From NCBI GenBank assembly GCA_947459525.1, contig CANHDW010000006.1, positions 1-41,863 of the forward strand: 41,863 nt of DNA. Direction: 5' to 3'. Each line of letters begins with the position of its first letter. Position 1 is the stretch's first letter. The notes beneath the pieces were generated by a model. That model did not search any database. It was not told where the DNA came from and saw only the letters and a program-made list of their open reading frames with translations. A program made the translations under genes and the position numbers. This DNA comes from Candidatus Caenarcanales bacterium. GTDB taxonomy: Bacteria > Cyanobacteriota > Vampirovibrionia > LMEP-6097. Shown in pieces: positions 9,541-19,379 of the stretch.

Positions 9541-9575
9541 ATCAAGACCGATGTACAACTCCATGTTCTCTTCAG
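9541..9575 (-). repeat. Degenerate copy of the dispersed repeat (tentative)
   Basis: Reverse complement GAGAAC-ATGGAGTTGTACATCGGTCTT aligns with GAGAACGCAGAAAATGGAGTTGTGCAGTGGTC of the 41401-41440 copy after a short deletion. Confidence 0.35.
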
Positions 9576-9623
9576 CATTAAAAACGCAAACTCAAGATTA
9601 AATCTCCATAAACTACAATTAAG

Positions 9624-10544
9624 CTATGCTAATGCCTTTGATAAATAATTTTTATTAATCTTTAATAGCTCAGTAGCAGAATCAAAGTCCAAACCCTTTT
9701 TAAGATAAAGAATAGCCTGCTTCACTCTATTATGAGACAGTGTCAAAGCCTCTTCAGCTAAAGGTTTATCAGAGCCTGTGATTAAACTTATTAATCTAAC
9801 AGCTCTTTCCTTAAGCTTTTTATTACTGACCTTAACATCTATCATTAGATTACCAAAAGTCTTACCAAGCTTAACCATAACCGAGGTACTTATAATATTA
9901 AGTACTATCTTTTGTGAAGTTCCAGCTTTAAGCCTAGTACTACCTGAAAGTATCTCCGGTCCAGTATCTAGGAAAATAGAGTAATCTGCATATTTAATAA
10001 TCTCCGCGGCACGGTTATTAGTAATCACCACAGTCTTAGCACCTTTCTCTTTTGCGGCTTTCAAAGCTCCTATAACATAAGCTGCTCCACCACTAGCTGA
10101 AATACCGATAACCACATCGAGGCACTGTTGCCTAACTCCAACTTCTGCGTTTTCGCTACTCTTTAAATTCATTTTCGCTAAAACATCAGCATAACCAGCA
10201 GCTTCATCATCTTCAGCGCCTTCTACTGCGTACTGGATAGCTCTTTCACCGCCAGCGATAATAGCTTTTACTAAATCCGGCTCAGTAGAAAAAGTAGGCG
10301 GACATTCGACTGCATCTAAAACACCAAGACGCCCACTAGTACCAGCTCCTACATAAACAAGTGAGCCACCCTGCCTTAAAGATTCACTAACGACTTCGAT
10401 GACCACTCCGATATCTTCTTTAACATCAGCCAGGGCTTTTAAAATCTGCTGGTGATCATCCACAAAAAGCTGCACTAAATCGGAAGAACTCAACTGATCT
10501 AAATTTTCAGAAAGTGGGTTTATCGATTCTGTTATAGGAAGCAT
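9624..10544 (-). CDS. murQ: N-acetylmuramic acid 6-phosphate etherase with in-frame repeat insertion
   Basis: YVGAGTSGRLGVLDAVECPPTF, AVEGAEDDEAAGYADV, ISASGGAAYVIGAL, STRLKAGTSQKIVLN. KSSENAEVGVRQQC precedes DVVIG. Start taken at MLPITESINP. Confidence 0.93.
   Translation of the reverse strand: MLPITESINPLSENLDQLSSSDLVQLFVDDHQQILKALADVKEDIGVVIEVVSESLRQGGSLVYVGAGTSGRLGVLDAVECPPTFSTEPDLVKAIIAGGERAIQYAVEGAEDDEAAGYADVLAKMNLKSSENAEVGVRQQCLDVVIGISASGGAAYVIGALKAAKEKGAKTVVITNNRAAEIIKYADYSIFLDTGPEILSGSTRLKAGTSQKIVLNIISTSVMVKLGKTFGNLMIDVKVSNKKLKERAVRLISLITGSDKPLAEEALTLSHNRVKQAILYLKKGLDFDSATELLKINKNYLSKALA
10121..10158 (-). repeat. Dispersed-repeat copy inside murQ, in frame
   Basis: GGCACTGTTGCCTAACTCCAACTTCTGCGTTTTCGCTA; encodes SENAEVGVRQQC on the minus strand. 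Confidence 0.8.
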
Positions 10545-11578
10545 TATTGAATATTCTCCTGATAAAGCAAGCATGATACTTGATGATTTTGCTCAATAAG
10601 TCCAGATTCTCTATCGTCAACAACAGTATCGTTATGAAACAAGGATACTGAAATAGGTTTCAGCAACAATGGCGTATTAAGCTCACAAGCCTCAAAACAC
10701 TCAGGGCATCTAGTACGAAAAGCACAACCACTAGGTATTTTACTTGCACTAGGTATTTCACCATACAAAAAAGTACGCTCTCTATCACGCTTAGTCGGGT
10801 CTGGGACTGGAGCTGAACTTAAAAGAGCTTTAGTATAAGGGTGCAAAGGATTACGAAAGAGATCATCTTTAGCTGCTATCTCTACTATTTTCCCCAGATA
10901 CATGACAGCAACTCTATCTGCGATAAATTTAGCCACGGCTAAATCATGAGTAATAAAAAGAAAACTAATACCCAGTTCCCGCTTGAGTTTCAGCATTAAA
11001 TTCAATATAGTCCACTGAATCGATACATCCAAGGCGCTCACAGCTTCATCTGCAATAATCAATTTAGGATTACAAGCTATCGCTCTAGCTATGCAGACTC
11101 GCTGATTCTGTCCACCTGAACACTGATGTGGATACTTAGAAGCCAATTCAGCATCGAGTTCCACAAGCTGCATAAGCTCAAATACTCTTTCTTTAATATT
11201 CTTTTCTTTATTTACCCGAAGAGGCTCTGCAATGCTGTCATAAATCTTAAAGCGTGGGTCTAAGCTGCTAAAAGGGTTTTGAAAAATCATCTGTAAACTT
11301 TTCCTTCTATCTAAAAGCTTAGATCCTTGAAGATGTAAAAAATCTTCACCTTCAAAATTAATCTCACCCGAATCCGGCTCTGTGAGACGAGTTATAAGCC
11401 TTGCTAAAGTAGATTTACCGCAGCCAGATTCGCCCACTAAAACAAGTATTTCTCCTGTCTCAATAGATAAATCCACTCCCCTCACGACTTGAAGCAGCTC
11501 TTTAGCCCTCAGCCCCCATCCCCCATCTTTTGAGATGGGGAAGGATTTAGATAAATTTTTAACCTCTAATAAAGCCAC
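10544..11578 (-). CDS. Oligopeptide/dipeptide ABC transporter ATP-binding protein (OppF/DppF family)
   Basis: GESGCGKSTLARLI Walker A, CSGGQNQRVCIARAIA signature, LIIADEAVSALD, C-terminal CAFRTRCPECFEAC. Confidence 0.92.
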   Translation of the reverse strand: MALLEVKNLSKSFPISKDGGWGLRAKELLQVVRGVDLSIETGEILVLVGESGCGKSTLARLITRLTEPDSGEINFEGEDFLHLQGSKLLDRRKSLQMIFQNPFSSLDPRFKIYDSIAEPLRVNKEKNIKERVFELMQLVELDAELASKYPHQCSGGQNQRVCIARAIACNPKLIIADEAVSALDVSIQWTILNLMLKLKRELGISFLFITHDLAVAKFIADRVAVMYLGKIVEIAAKDDLFRNPLHPYTKALLSSAPVPDPTKRDRERTFLYGEIPSASKIPSGCAFRTRCPECFEACELNTPLLLKPISVSLFHNDTVVDDRESGLIEQNHQVSCLLYQENIQ

Positions 11579-11650
11579 TATTTAAGAACATAACATATTC
11601 AAGACCGATGAAAAAGTAGAAGAAAGTTTTTTCCAGATTAAAATGGTATT

Positions 11651-12571
11651 TTGGTATTAGTGGGAAAAAATATTTTAAATCTCTCAATAATCGGTGCTGG
11701 AGCTATGGGTTCAGCGATAGCCTCTGGCATTCATTTATCTCAAAAAAAAATATTATTAGCTAACACAGAAATTAGAGTTCCTCAGCGATACGAAAATACA
11801 GAAATTAAACTAAGTATCTGTAACCGTAGTCAAGAGAAATTAGATAAATTAAGTAAAAAGATAGACTTCACGGCTTACGAAGAAATCGAGAATATGATTA
11901 GTGCAGAAAAACCAAACCTACTAATCATCGCAGTTAAACCTAAAGATATTTCTGAAATCCTAAATTCTTTAAAAGGCATAAGCAGTGAATGTATTATCGT
12001 CTCTGTCCTTGCTGGAATAAGTATTCAAACAATAGAAAGGAAATTCCCATCTAATCCAATTTTCAGAGCTATGCCGAATACACCTGCGAAAATCGGCTCT
12101 GGAATTACCGCTCTAACGTACAATAAACACTGTAATGATGAGCATAAAAGCTTAGTGCAAGGGATTTTTAATGCAATCGGTGACATCATTTTTATAGATG
12201 ATGAAAATAAAATGCATGCGGTTACAGCTCTTTCTGGATCTGGACCTGCTTACTTTTTCTTACTTGCAGAAGCTTTAATTCAGGCTGGAATCAATCAAGG
12301 ACTTAGCTTAGAAGAAGCCAGTATTTTAGTAAATAAAACATTTCTAGGTTCAGGACTATTACTAAATGCTGCTAACGAAGTGTCTCCTAATGAATCTGCA
12401 AATTCAATATCGAACAGTCCAAGCCCAGAAACGCTAAGAAAGGCAGTCACTAGCCCAAACGGCACTACCCATGCTGCTATTAGCAGCTTAGAAAATAATA
12501 GATTTTTAGAAATAATCAATCAGGCAATTCAAGCAGCAAGTCAAAGATCTAAAGAACTAGCTGCAAGTTGA
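11651..12571 (+). CDS. proC: Pyrroline-5-carboxylate reductase
   Basis: SIIGAGAMGSAIASGI, VKPKDI, FRAMPNTPAKIGSGITAL, ALSGSGPAYFFLLAEALIQAGINQGLS, TSPNGTTHAAISSLE. Confidence 0.9.
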   Translation: MVLVGKNILNLSIIGAGAMGSAIASGIHLSQKKILLANTEIRVPQRYENTEIKLSICNRSQEKLDKLSKKIDFTAYEEIENMISAEKPNLLIIAVKPKDISEILNSLKGISSECIIVSVLAGISIQTIERKFPSNPIFRAMPNTPAKIGSGITALTYNKHCNDEHKSLVQGIFNAIGDIIFIDDENKMHAVTALSGSGPAYFFLLAEALIQAGINQGLSLEEASILVNKTFLGSGLLLNAANEVSPNESANSISNSPSPETLRKAVTSPNGTTHAAISSLENNRFLEIINQAIQAASQRSKELAAS

Positions 12572-12599
12572 TCTTTAAAAATTACTAGCTTAAATCTGC

Positions 12600-13958
12600 T
12601 TAAGTTAAACCTTTAGCCCACTTACCATTTCTCATATAAATAAAGCAGGGGATAAATAAAACAACCCAATAGAGCCATTCACTAGCCCAAGCCCAGATTA
12701 ACGATAAATGGAGCTGCTCTAAAACTATATAATTATATACGGAGTATATGATTACGGCTAAAAGCTCAGCTAGTAAAGCAGTTTTCGTATGACCAGTACC
12801 AACCACCGCATTCATCCATATAGTCGAAAATGAAGTAATAAAGAGTCCAACTAAAACCACTTTCAAAACTGGAGTAGCTACTGTAATAAAACCCTCACCC
12901 TGACCATAAATACCCAGCCAAAAATTTAAATTCATCATAACTAAAGCACATGAAATCAAAGCAGAAATTGCTGACAATCGTGATATTCTCCAAACCAAAC
13001 CCATCACAGCATCTTGTTTACCTTGTCCGATTAAATTACTCACCATGGTATTAGTAGTCGCAGAAAAAGCCCAAGTAAAGCAACCAAATAAGCCTAAAAT
13101 ATTTCTCATAGTATTAGAAATAGCGAGTTCGAGTGAACCATAATGCTCTACCAAAATATAAAAATACTCCCAGCTGAGTATACTAATAGCGTACTGAAGG
13201 ATTAAAGGCGAAGAGTGCTTTAGGATGATTTTACAGAGAGAAAAATCTAAGCTTCTTGGTTTAAATAATTTAAAAGTATTTTTAATACCACTGATATTTA
13301 AAACTAAATAAATAACCAGAAATCCTGAAAATTCAGCTATTAATGAAGCATAAGCTGCACCATTAAAACCTAATTCTGGAAAACCAAATTTACCATAAAT
13401 CAAAACATAATCAAAGAATATATTTACAAGCGTCTCAATAAAAGTACCAATAATTAAAAGGCGAGAATTATTAGTACCCACTAAAAGCGTGTTACCAAGC
13501 TGATATAAATAAAGAAAAAACAAACCCCAAATTCGAATTTTCAGAAAACTAAAGGCAGCTACAAAGTTACTAAAATCTTTTAAAGAAATTGCAAATATAT
13601 GACCAGCAAAAACATAAGTGAAAAGCAATCCTAATAAGGCAATGAAAATACTAATAATCGCTCCTTGATAAAAAAGCTTACCTATCTCATCTGGATTATT
13701 TTCTCCAGCTCGCCTGGCGATAAGGACTCTGACACCATTACTAAAGCCCATACCAATCACAGCAAAAATTAAATAATAAATACCAGTTAAACCAGCTAGC
13801 CCTAAGGCTTTCTCACCAAGCGTACCAAGAAAAATATTATTAATAACAAAATTAAACTGTGGCACGACAATAGCAGCAGCTATCGGCAAAGCAATGCCTA
13901 AAATCTCTCGGTTAGAGGATTTCACTTGAAGATTTTTATTACTGTTGGGACTGAGCAT
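12600..13958 (-). CDS. MATE family efflux transporter
   Basis: 452 aa polytopic membrane protein with two-fold MATE-like organisation (REILGIALPIAAAIVVPQFNFVINNIFLGTLGEKALGLAGL). Confidence 0.85.
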   Translation of the reverse strand: MLSPNSNKNLQVKSSNREILGIALPIAAAIVVPQFNFVINNIFLGTLGEKALGLAGLTGIYYLIFAVIGMGFSNGVRVLIARRAGENNPDEIGKLFYQGAIISIFIALLGLLFTYVFAGHIFAISLKDFSNFVAAFSFLKIRIWGLFFLYLYQLGNTLLVGTNNSRLLIIGTFIETLVNIFFDYVLIYGKFGFPELGFNGAAYASLIAEFSGFLVIYLVLNISGIKNTFKLFKPRSLDFSLCKIILKHSSPLILQYAISILSWEYFYILVEHYGSLELAISNTMRNILGLFGCFTWAFSATTNTMVSNLIGQGKQDAVMGLVWRISRLSAISALISCALVMMNLNFWLGIYGQGEGFITVATPVLKVVLVGLFITSFSTIWMNAVVGTGHTKTALLAELLAVIIYSVYNYIVLEQLHLSLIWAWASEWLYWVVLFIPCFIYMRNGKWAKGLT

Positions 13959-14424
13959 TTACCTGAGCCATATTTAATATCTCATCCCATTCTTCTTTAG
14001 TCACTGGCTGCACTGATAAGCGAGAGCCTTTCTGCACCAGCTTCATATCTTTTAATTTAGGATTAGCCTTTATCGTTTCAAGGGAAATAAAAGGTAAATC
14101 CTGAAGATGCTTTACATCTACTAGCCACCAACGCGGATTATTTATATCGCTCTGTGGATCATAATATTTAGATTGCTTATCAAACTGCGTAGGATCTGGA
14201 TATGCTTCTTTAGTAACGATTTCAACTATGCCAACAACACCAGGTGGCTTAGCATTACTGTGATAAAAAAATGCTTTATCACCAGTCTTCATCTCATTCA
14301 TCATAATATTTCTAGCTTGATAGTTTCTAACACCATCCCACATATCAGTTTTGTTCGGCAGAGATTTTAAATCATCTATAGAAAAAGATGATGGTTCTGA
14401 TTTTATAAGCCAGTAATTACTCAT
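13939..14424 (-). CDS. EVE domain-containing protein
   Basis: YWLIKSEPSSFSIDDL, WDGVRNYQARN, MKTGDKAFFYHSNAKPPGVVGIVEIV are EVE-domain hallmarks. Confidence 0.93.
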   Translation of the reverse strand: MSNYWLIKSEPSSFSIDDLKSLPNKTDMWDGVRNYQARNIMMNEMKTGDKAFFYHSNAKPPGVVGIVEIVTKEAYPDPTQFDKQSKYYDPQSDINNPRWWLVDVKHLQDLPFISLETIKANPKLKDMKLVQKGSRLSVQPVTKEEWDEILNMAQVNAQSQQ

Positions 14425-14525
14425 AAATTAAATCTTAGCGAAAAGCAAAGAAATGCTTCTAAATTTTACAAGTAAATCACTTAAGGGCTTACAAAATAGA
14501 CATAATTTACGCTAATATATTATCC

Positions 14526-15584
14526 ATGCGTATTGGTGTACTTACTGGCGGTGGTGATTGTCCGGGTTTAAATTCCGTGATAAGAGCTTTAGTTTTCAAA
14601 TCTGTTAAAGAATATGGATCAGAGGTGATCGGTATTAAATATGGCTGGAAAGGTGCAGTGGAGAACATTACCACTGAGCTTAGTTTAGATAAGACAGAAG
14701 ACATCATCAGAGAGGGTGGAACTATCCTTAAATCTTCAAGAACTAATCCTTTCAAGATAGAAGGTGGTCCTGAGGCAGTAATTAAAACCATGAAGGATAA
14801 TAAATTAGATGCTCTAGTAGCAATAGGCGGCGAAGATACTTGTGGCGTGGCTTCTAAACTTTATAATCAATATAAAATCAATGTAATCGGTGTACCGAAA
14901 ACTATAGATAATGATTTATCTGGTACTGATGTGACTTTCGGTTTTGATACCTGTATCAATATCGTTACAGATGCGATAGACTCTCTGCATACTACAGCCT
15001 GCTCTCACGAGCGTGTTCTAGTCTGTGAAGTTATGGGCAGGCACGCTGGCTGGATAGCTTCTTTCTCTGGCATTTCAGGGAATGCTGATTACATATTAGT
15101 TCCAGAAGAGGAAGTAGATACTAAAGAACTCTGTGAAACCATTAAGAAAGTTTATGCGAAAAAATCCTATGCGATAATCGTCGCAGCAGAAGGGGCTAAG
15201 CTTTCTAATCAAGACGTAACCAAGGACACTGAGTTAGATGCTTTCGGGCACGTTAAGCTAGGTGGTATCGGTGAGAAGATCGCTAAAATTATTGAGAAAG
15301 AGACTGGTATAGAAACTAGATCTACGACTTTAGGTCATATTCAAAGAGGCGGCAGACCATCAGCTTTCGATAGAGTATTAGGCACTAGACTTGGCTGGAA
15401 AGCAGCCGAAATGGTACAGAATGGCGAATGGGGTAAAATGTCTGCGATAGTAGGTAATAAAACTGAAGCTGTATCTCTTAATGAAGCTGTTGGTTCATTA
15501 AAGACTCTAGAGCTGTCTATCCATGAAGACTCTAAATTATTCTTTGGTACAGAGACTGATAAACAGTTAGCTAAATCTCATTAG
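14526..15584 (+). CDS. 6-phosphofructokinase, group III type (probably PPi-dependent by motif)
   Basis: GVLTGGGDCPGLNSVIRALV, AIGGEDT, VPKTIDNDLSGTDVTFGFDT, MGRHAGWIA, LGHIQRGGRPSAFDR. Confidence 0.93.
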   Translation: MRIGVLTGGGDCPGLNSVIRALVFKSVKEYGSEVIGIKYGWKGAVENITTELSLDKTEDIIREGGTILKSSRTNPFKIEGGPEAVIKTMKDNKLDALVAIGGEDTCGVASKLYNQYKINVIGVPKTIDNDLSGTDVTFGFDTCINIVTDAIDSLHTTACSHERVLVCEVMGRHAGWIASFSGISGNADYILVPEEEVDTKELCETIKKVYAKKSYAIIVAAEGAKLSNQDVTKDTELDAFGHVKLGGIGEKIAKIIEKETGIETRSTTLGHIQRGGRPSAFDRVLGTRLGWKAAEMVQNGEWGKMSAIVGNKTEAVSLNEAVGSLKTLELSIHEDSKLFFGTETDKQLAKSH

Positions 15585-15629
15585 TTAAAAGATATTAGAT
15601 CGGATTAAAGTTTCAAGAGAGATACTAAA

Positions 15630-16883
15630 GTGCTTAAAGATAAAACTACTGTTCTTAAATTCGGGGGGAGTTCTGTCGCAAACGCAGACTGTATTAAGCA
15701 GGTCTGTGAGATAGCTGTCCGAGAGAGTGAAAATGCTAACTTAGTTATAGTGGTCTCTGCCATGGGCAAGGCGACCGATTCTTTAGTAAAATTAGCAAAA
15801 GAATTTAATCCATTACCAGAAGGGCGAGAGCTTGATATGCTTCTCTCTACAGGTGAACAGGTCACTGTTTCCTTAGTCGCGATGTGTTTACATCAAATGG
15901 GCTTTAAAGCCATATCACTAGTAGCCTCACAGGCTGGCTTTATCACAGAGAGAGCACATAATCGTGCAAGAATCGCTCAGATTAAGACAGATAGGATAGA
16001 GAAGCATTTAAACCTTGGAGAAATCGTTATAGTAGCTGGTTTTCAAGGTATCACGGAAGATGGTGAAATAACCACTCTTGGTAGAGGTGGTTCAGATACA
16101 TCTGCTGTAGCGATAGCTGCTGCTTTAAAAGCTGAAAGATGTGATATATACACGGATGTAGATGGAGTCTACACGACTGACCCTCGTATAATTCCAGAAG
16201 CCAGAAGATTAGATCTTATAAGCTACGAAGAAATGCTAGAACTTGCTAGTCTCGGAGCTAAAGTCTTACATCCACGTTCAGTAGAATTAGCTAAAAAATA
16301 TAATATAAATCTAAGAGTGAGAAGTACTTTCAAGCCAGATGACTTAGGTACTAGAGTAGTTAAATTAAGTGAGGTAAGAAACATGGAATTAACGCAAGCT
16401 GTGACTGGAGTTGCGATAGATGATAAACAAGCTAAATTAGGCTTTATGGGAGTACCAGATAAACCAGGTATAGCCTGTAAAATCTTCGATAGACTAGCGA
16501 AAGAAAATGTGAGCATAGATGTCATTCTGCAATCCATTCCTAGAGACGGAGTTATAGATATAGCTTTCACCGTCCAGCAAGATTATTTACAAAAAGCAGT
16601 AAGGATCGCAGAAGAGTTAGCACTAGAAGTCGGAGCAGATAAAATAGTTTTCGATGAAAATATCGCTAAAGTATCCATAGTCGGAGCGGGAATGTTGAAT
16701 AAACCGGGTATAGCTGCTGAAATGTTCTCATCTCTATATAATGCTGGCATTAATATACAGATGATCACCACTAGTGAAATTAAAATCAGTTGTATTATAA
16801 AAATCGAGGAAAGCCACAAGGCAGTTAAAGCGATACATGATCAGTTTAATCTAGCTTATTCTAAAGAAGAAATTATTGTATAG
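15630..16883 (+). CDS. lysC: Aspartate kinase with ACT domains
   Basis: VLKFGGSSVANADCI, TLGRGGSDTSAVAIAAAL, DVDGVYTTDPRI; C-terminal ACT motifs (ISIDVILQS, VSIVGAGMLNKPG). GTG start. Confidence 0.95.
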   Translation: MLKDKTTVLKFGGSSVANADCIKQVCEIAVRESENANLVIVVSAMGKATDSLVKLAKEFNPLPEGRELDMLLSTGEQVTVSLVAMCLHQMGFKAISLVASQAGFITERAHNRARIAQIKTDRIEKHLNLGEIVIVAGFQGITEDGEITTLGRGGSDTSAVAIAAALKAERCDIYTDVDGVYTTDPRIIPEARRLDLISYEEMLELASLGAKVLHPRSVELAKKYNINLRVRSTFKPDDLGTRVVKLSEVRNMELTQAVTGVAIDDKQAKLGFMGVPDKPGIACKIFDRLAKENVSIDVILQSIPRDGVIDIAFTVQQDYLQKAVRIAEELALEVGADKIVFDENIAKVSIVGAGMLNKPGIAAEMFSSLYNAGINIQMITTSEIKISCIIKIEESHKAVKAIHDQFNLAYSKEEIIV

Positions 16884-16940
16884 TTTTAAAATCCCTATTA
16901 ATAAGATCCTTCAAGAAACTAATAATAAGAAAGAGAGAAT

Positions 16941-17420
16941 ATGAGTACAATCGAATCAAGCACTGAAAATCAAGTTATCAAGATGGATATACAGGATATA
17001 TTCAATACATTACCCCATAAATACCCTTTCTTAATGGTGGATAGAGTTACTGAATGTTTAGCTGGTGAATACGCTAAAGGTTATAAAAACATTTCTGTAA
17101 ATGAACCTCAATTTCAGGGACACTTTCCAGATGTATCTATTATGCCAGGAGTATTACAGCTCGAAGCGTTAGCTCAAATGTGCTGTATATGCATGCTTCA
17201 TGTAAAAGATTATTCTGTCGGTTATAAAGGAATATTTACTGGACTAGATCAGATTAGATTTAGGAAAATCGTAGTACCAGGAGACAGATTAGATATAGAA
17301 GTAAAGAAAATAAAATTCAGATTTCCTTTCGGAAAATTTGAAGTAAAAGCTACAGTAGATAGCGAAGAGAGCTGCTCTGGAGTACTTTCTTTTGCCATGA
17401 TAAAAAATACTGAGCTATAA
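16941..17420 (+). CDS. fabZ: 3-hydroxyacyl-ACP dehydratase FabZ
   Basis: TLPHKYPFLMVDRV, NEPQFQGHFPDVSIMPGVLQLEALAQ. Confidence 0.95.
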   Translation: MSTIESSTENQVIKMDIQDIFNTLPHKYPFLMVDRVTECLAGEYAKGYKNISVNEPQFQGHFPDVSIMPGVLQLEALAQMCCICMLHVKDYSVGYKGIFTGLDQIRFRKIVVPGDRLDIEVKKIKFRFPFGKFEVKATVDSEESCSGVLSFAMIKNTEL

Positions 17421-17430
17421 ATCCGATTAT

Positions 17431-18876
17431 ATGAATTCAAGTTATAATGTTAAGGCAATGAATTCTAAAGCAGTTGACCTAAATTTACTATCCACTTTCC
17501 ATCCTAGAAAGACTTTTGCGCAAAGATCAGCATTAGTTCAGGCTTTTAAGTTTTTTATTCTAGCTGTAGTTTGGTTATCAATTATTTTCGTCGTGGCAGC
17601 TGGTGCTGGATTAACTTTCGCTTGGAAAGCACCTTTCGTATTTAACGAACTGATGCCTACTTGGTTCCCTGCTATAGATAAACAGATATTTAAAAACCTC
17701 GCTGACATTCATGCATATCTAGCTCCTACTGTCGTAGTAGCTACTATTATTCCAGTAAATGCACTATTCATGGTGCTTTGTGAAAGAAAATTCCTATCTT
17801 TACTCACTGTAAGAATCGGACCAGATGCAGTCGGACCAAATGGCGGCTTGCAAACATTAGCTGATGCTTTAAAGCTTCTTTTTAAAGAAGATACTGTACC
17901 TAAGAATTCAGACCCTATTCTATTTTTCCTAGCTCCAGCATTATTCTTCGCCCCTTCCATGGTAGTTTTTCTACCTTTATTAGCTGTAGCTGCTAATCGC
18001 CTAGGCGGTTTCATCTATGCCGATCTTGATATCAGCTTGATATTTATACTAGGATTTTTATCACTTGGCACTATGTCATTAGTTATGGCAGGTTGGGCAT
18101 CTAATAATAAATATTCACTCATGGGTGGTCTAAGAGCCGCTTCGCAAGCTATCAGTTATGAAATCCCTTTAGTCTTAGCCATAATCTCTATCATCATGCT
18201 CTCTGGCTCAGTAAATCTTTTCGAAATATCTGAAGCTCAAGCTGGTGGAATACTTAACTGGAACCTTCTTGGTAACGGTGAACTACCGAGAATACTAAAT
18301 CTGTTTGCAAGCACTAATGGTAATTTCTTTGATGGTTTCGTAACTTTAGTTTATGTGACCCTTTGCGTTAGCTTATTTTTAATCTTTATTACTGCTTCTA
18401 CGGCAGAGGTTAACAGAATTCCTTTTGATATTCCAGAAGCTGAGTCAGAATTGGTTTCAGGGTTTAACACTGAGTTTAGCGGCATGAAATTCGCATTATT
18501 TTTCTTAGCCGAATATACTAATCTGTTCATCGCTTCAGCTATAGCTTCCATATTATTCCTCGGTGGTTCTCATCTACCTATCAGCATAGAAGCAGAACAA
18601 GCACTTTACTCAGCTCTTACTAATCTAAATATTAGTCTCCCTGTTATTGGTACTTTTAATGGTATGTTCGAAGGCTTAAATTTCGTCTGGGTAATAACAT
18701 CCATAACTCTCTTGGTAAAGATCTATCTTATGTTCCTTATTGCTATCTGGGTTAGGGCTACTTTGCCAAGATTGAGACAGGATCAATTAATGGAATTTGG
18801 TTGGAAATACCTTATCCCTCTTACACTTGCCATTCTGTTCCTTATGGCTATAATTTTGGAGTATATTAAATCATGA
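17431..18876 (+). CDS. nuoH: NADH-quinone oxidoreductase subunit H
   Basis: CERKFLSLLTVRIGPDAVGPNGGLQTLADALKLLFKED, EVNRIPFDIPEAESELVSGFNTEFSGMKFALFFLAEY. Confidence 0.95.
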   Translation: MNSSYNVKAMNSKAVDLNLLSTFHPRKTFAQRSALVQAFKFFILAVVWLSIIFVVAAGAGLTFAWKAPFVFNELMPTWFPAIDKQIFKNLADIHAYLAPTVVVATIIPVNALFMVLCERKFLSLLTVRIGPDAVGPNGGLQTLADALKLLFKEDTVPKNSDPILFFLAPALFFAPSMVVFLPLLAVAANRLGGFIYADLDISLIFILGFLSLGTMSLVMAGWASNNKYSLMGGLRAASQAISYEIPLVLAIISIIMLSGSVNLFEISEAQAGGILNWNLLGNGELPRILNLFASTNGNFFDGFVTLVYVTLCVSLFLIFITASTAEVNRIPFDIPEAESELVSGFNTEFSGMKFALFFLAEYTNLFIASAIASILFLGGSHLPISIEAEQALYSALTNLNISLPVIGTFNGMFEGLNFVWVITSITLLVKIYLMFLIAIWVRATLPRLRQDQLMEFGWKYLIPLTLAILFLMAIILEYIKS

Positions 18877-19379
18877 ATTTCTCAAATACATTAAAATCAT
18901 TCACTAAATTTCCTCTTGGAATCTATAACATTCTTCTAGGTATGTTTACAGTAGTGAAACACACTACTAGAGACCCTATTACCTCTGACTATCCAAATAA
19001 AATGCCTGAACTTTACGCAAGGTCAAGACACAGACTAGCTTTAAACGTAGACCCTATTACAGGTGAACATCTGTGTATCGCCTGCAAACAATGCGAAAGA
19101 GTCTGCCCTGATGCTTGTATTTCAGTTATCCCACATACTGAGGTGAAAGCCAAGTCTACACAGTTTTATATAGATCACGGTCTATGCATGTTCTGTGGTC
19201 TATGTACAGAGGTCTGCCCTACTGACTGTATTATAAACACTGTAGATTTTGAAATGTCAGAAGAGACTAGGGAAGATCTTATTTACGATATTAAAAAACT
19301 CACTCTTAGCCAAGAACAATCTAGGGAATACTTTAAGATGAAAGGCTATACACCTAAACCTAAGAAAGCTGCTGCTTAA
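18873..19379 (+). CDS. nuoI: NADH-quinone oxidoreductase subunit I (two 4Fe-4S clusters)
   Basis: CIACKQCERVCPDACISV and CMFCGLCTEVCPTDCI; 4-nt overlap with nuoH. Confidence 0.95.
   Translation: MNFSNTLKSFTKFPLGIYNILLGMFTVVKHTTRDPITSDYPNKMPELYARSRHRLALNVDPITGEHLCIACKQCERVCPDACISVIPHTEVKAKSTQFYIDHGLCMFCGLCTEVCPTDCIINTVDFEMSEETREDLIYDIKKLTLSQEQSREYFKMKGYTPKPKKAAA

Noticed and set aside
15663-15690. AACGCAGACTG in lysC as another repeat copy
   Set aside because: Short chance match inside the conserved GGSSVANADCIKQV motif of aspartate kinase.
16223-16819. Minus-strand ORFs of 115 aa (16223-16570) and 78 aa (16583-16819)
   Set aside because: Antisense shadow ORFs of the well-supported lysC gene.
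17709-18014. 101-aa minus-strand ORF
   Set aside because: Shadow ORF of nuoH; no independent protein features.
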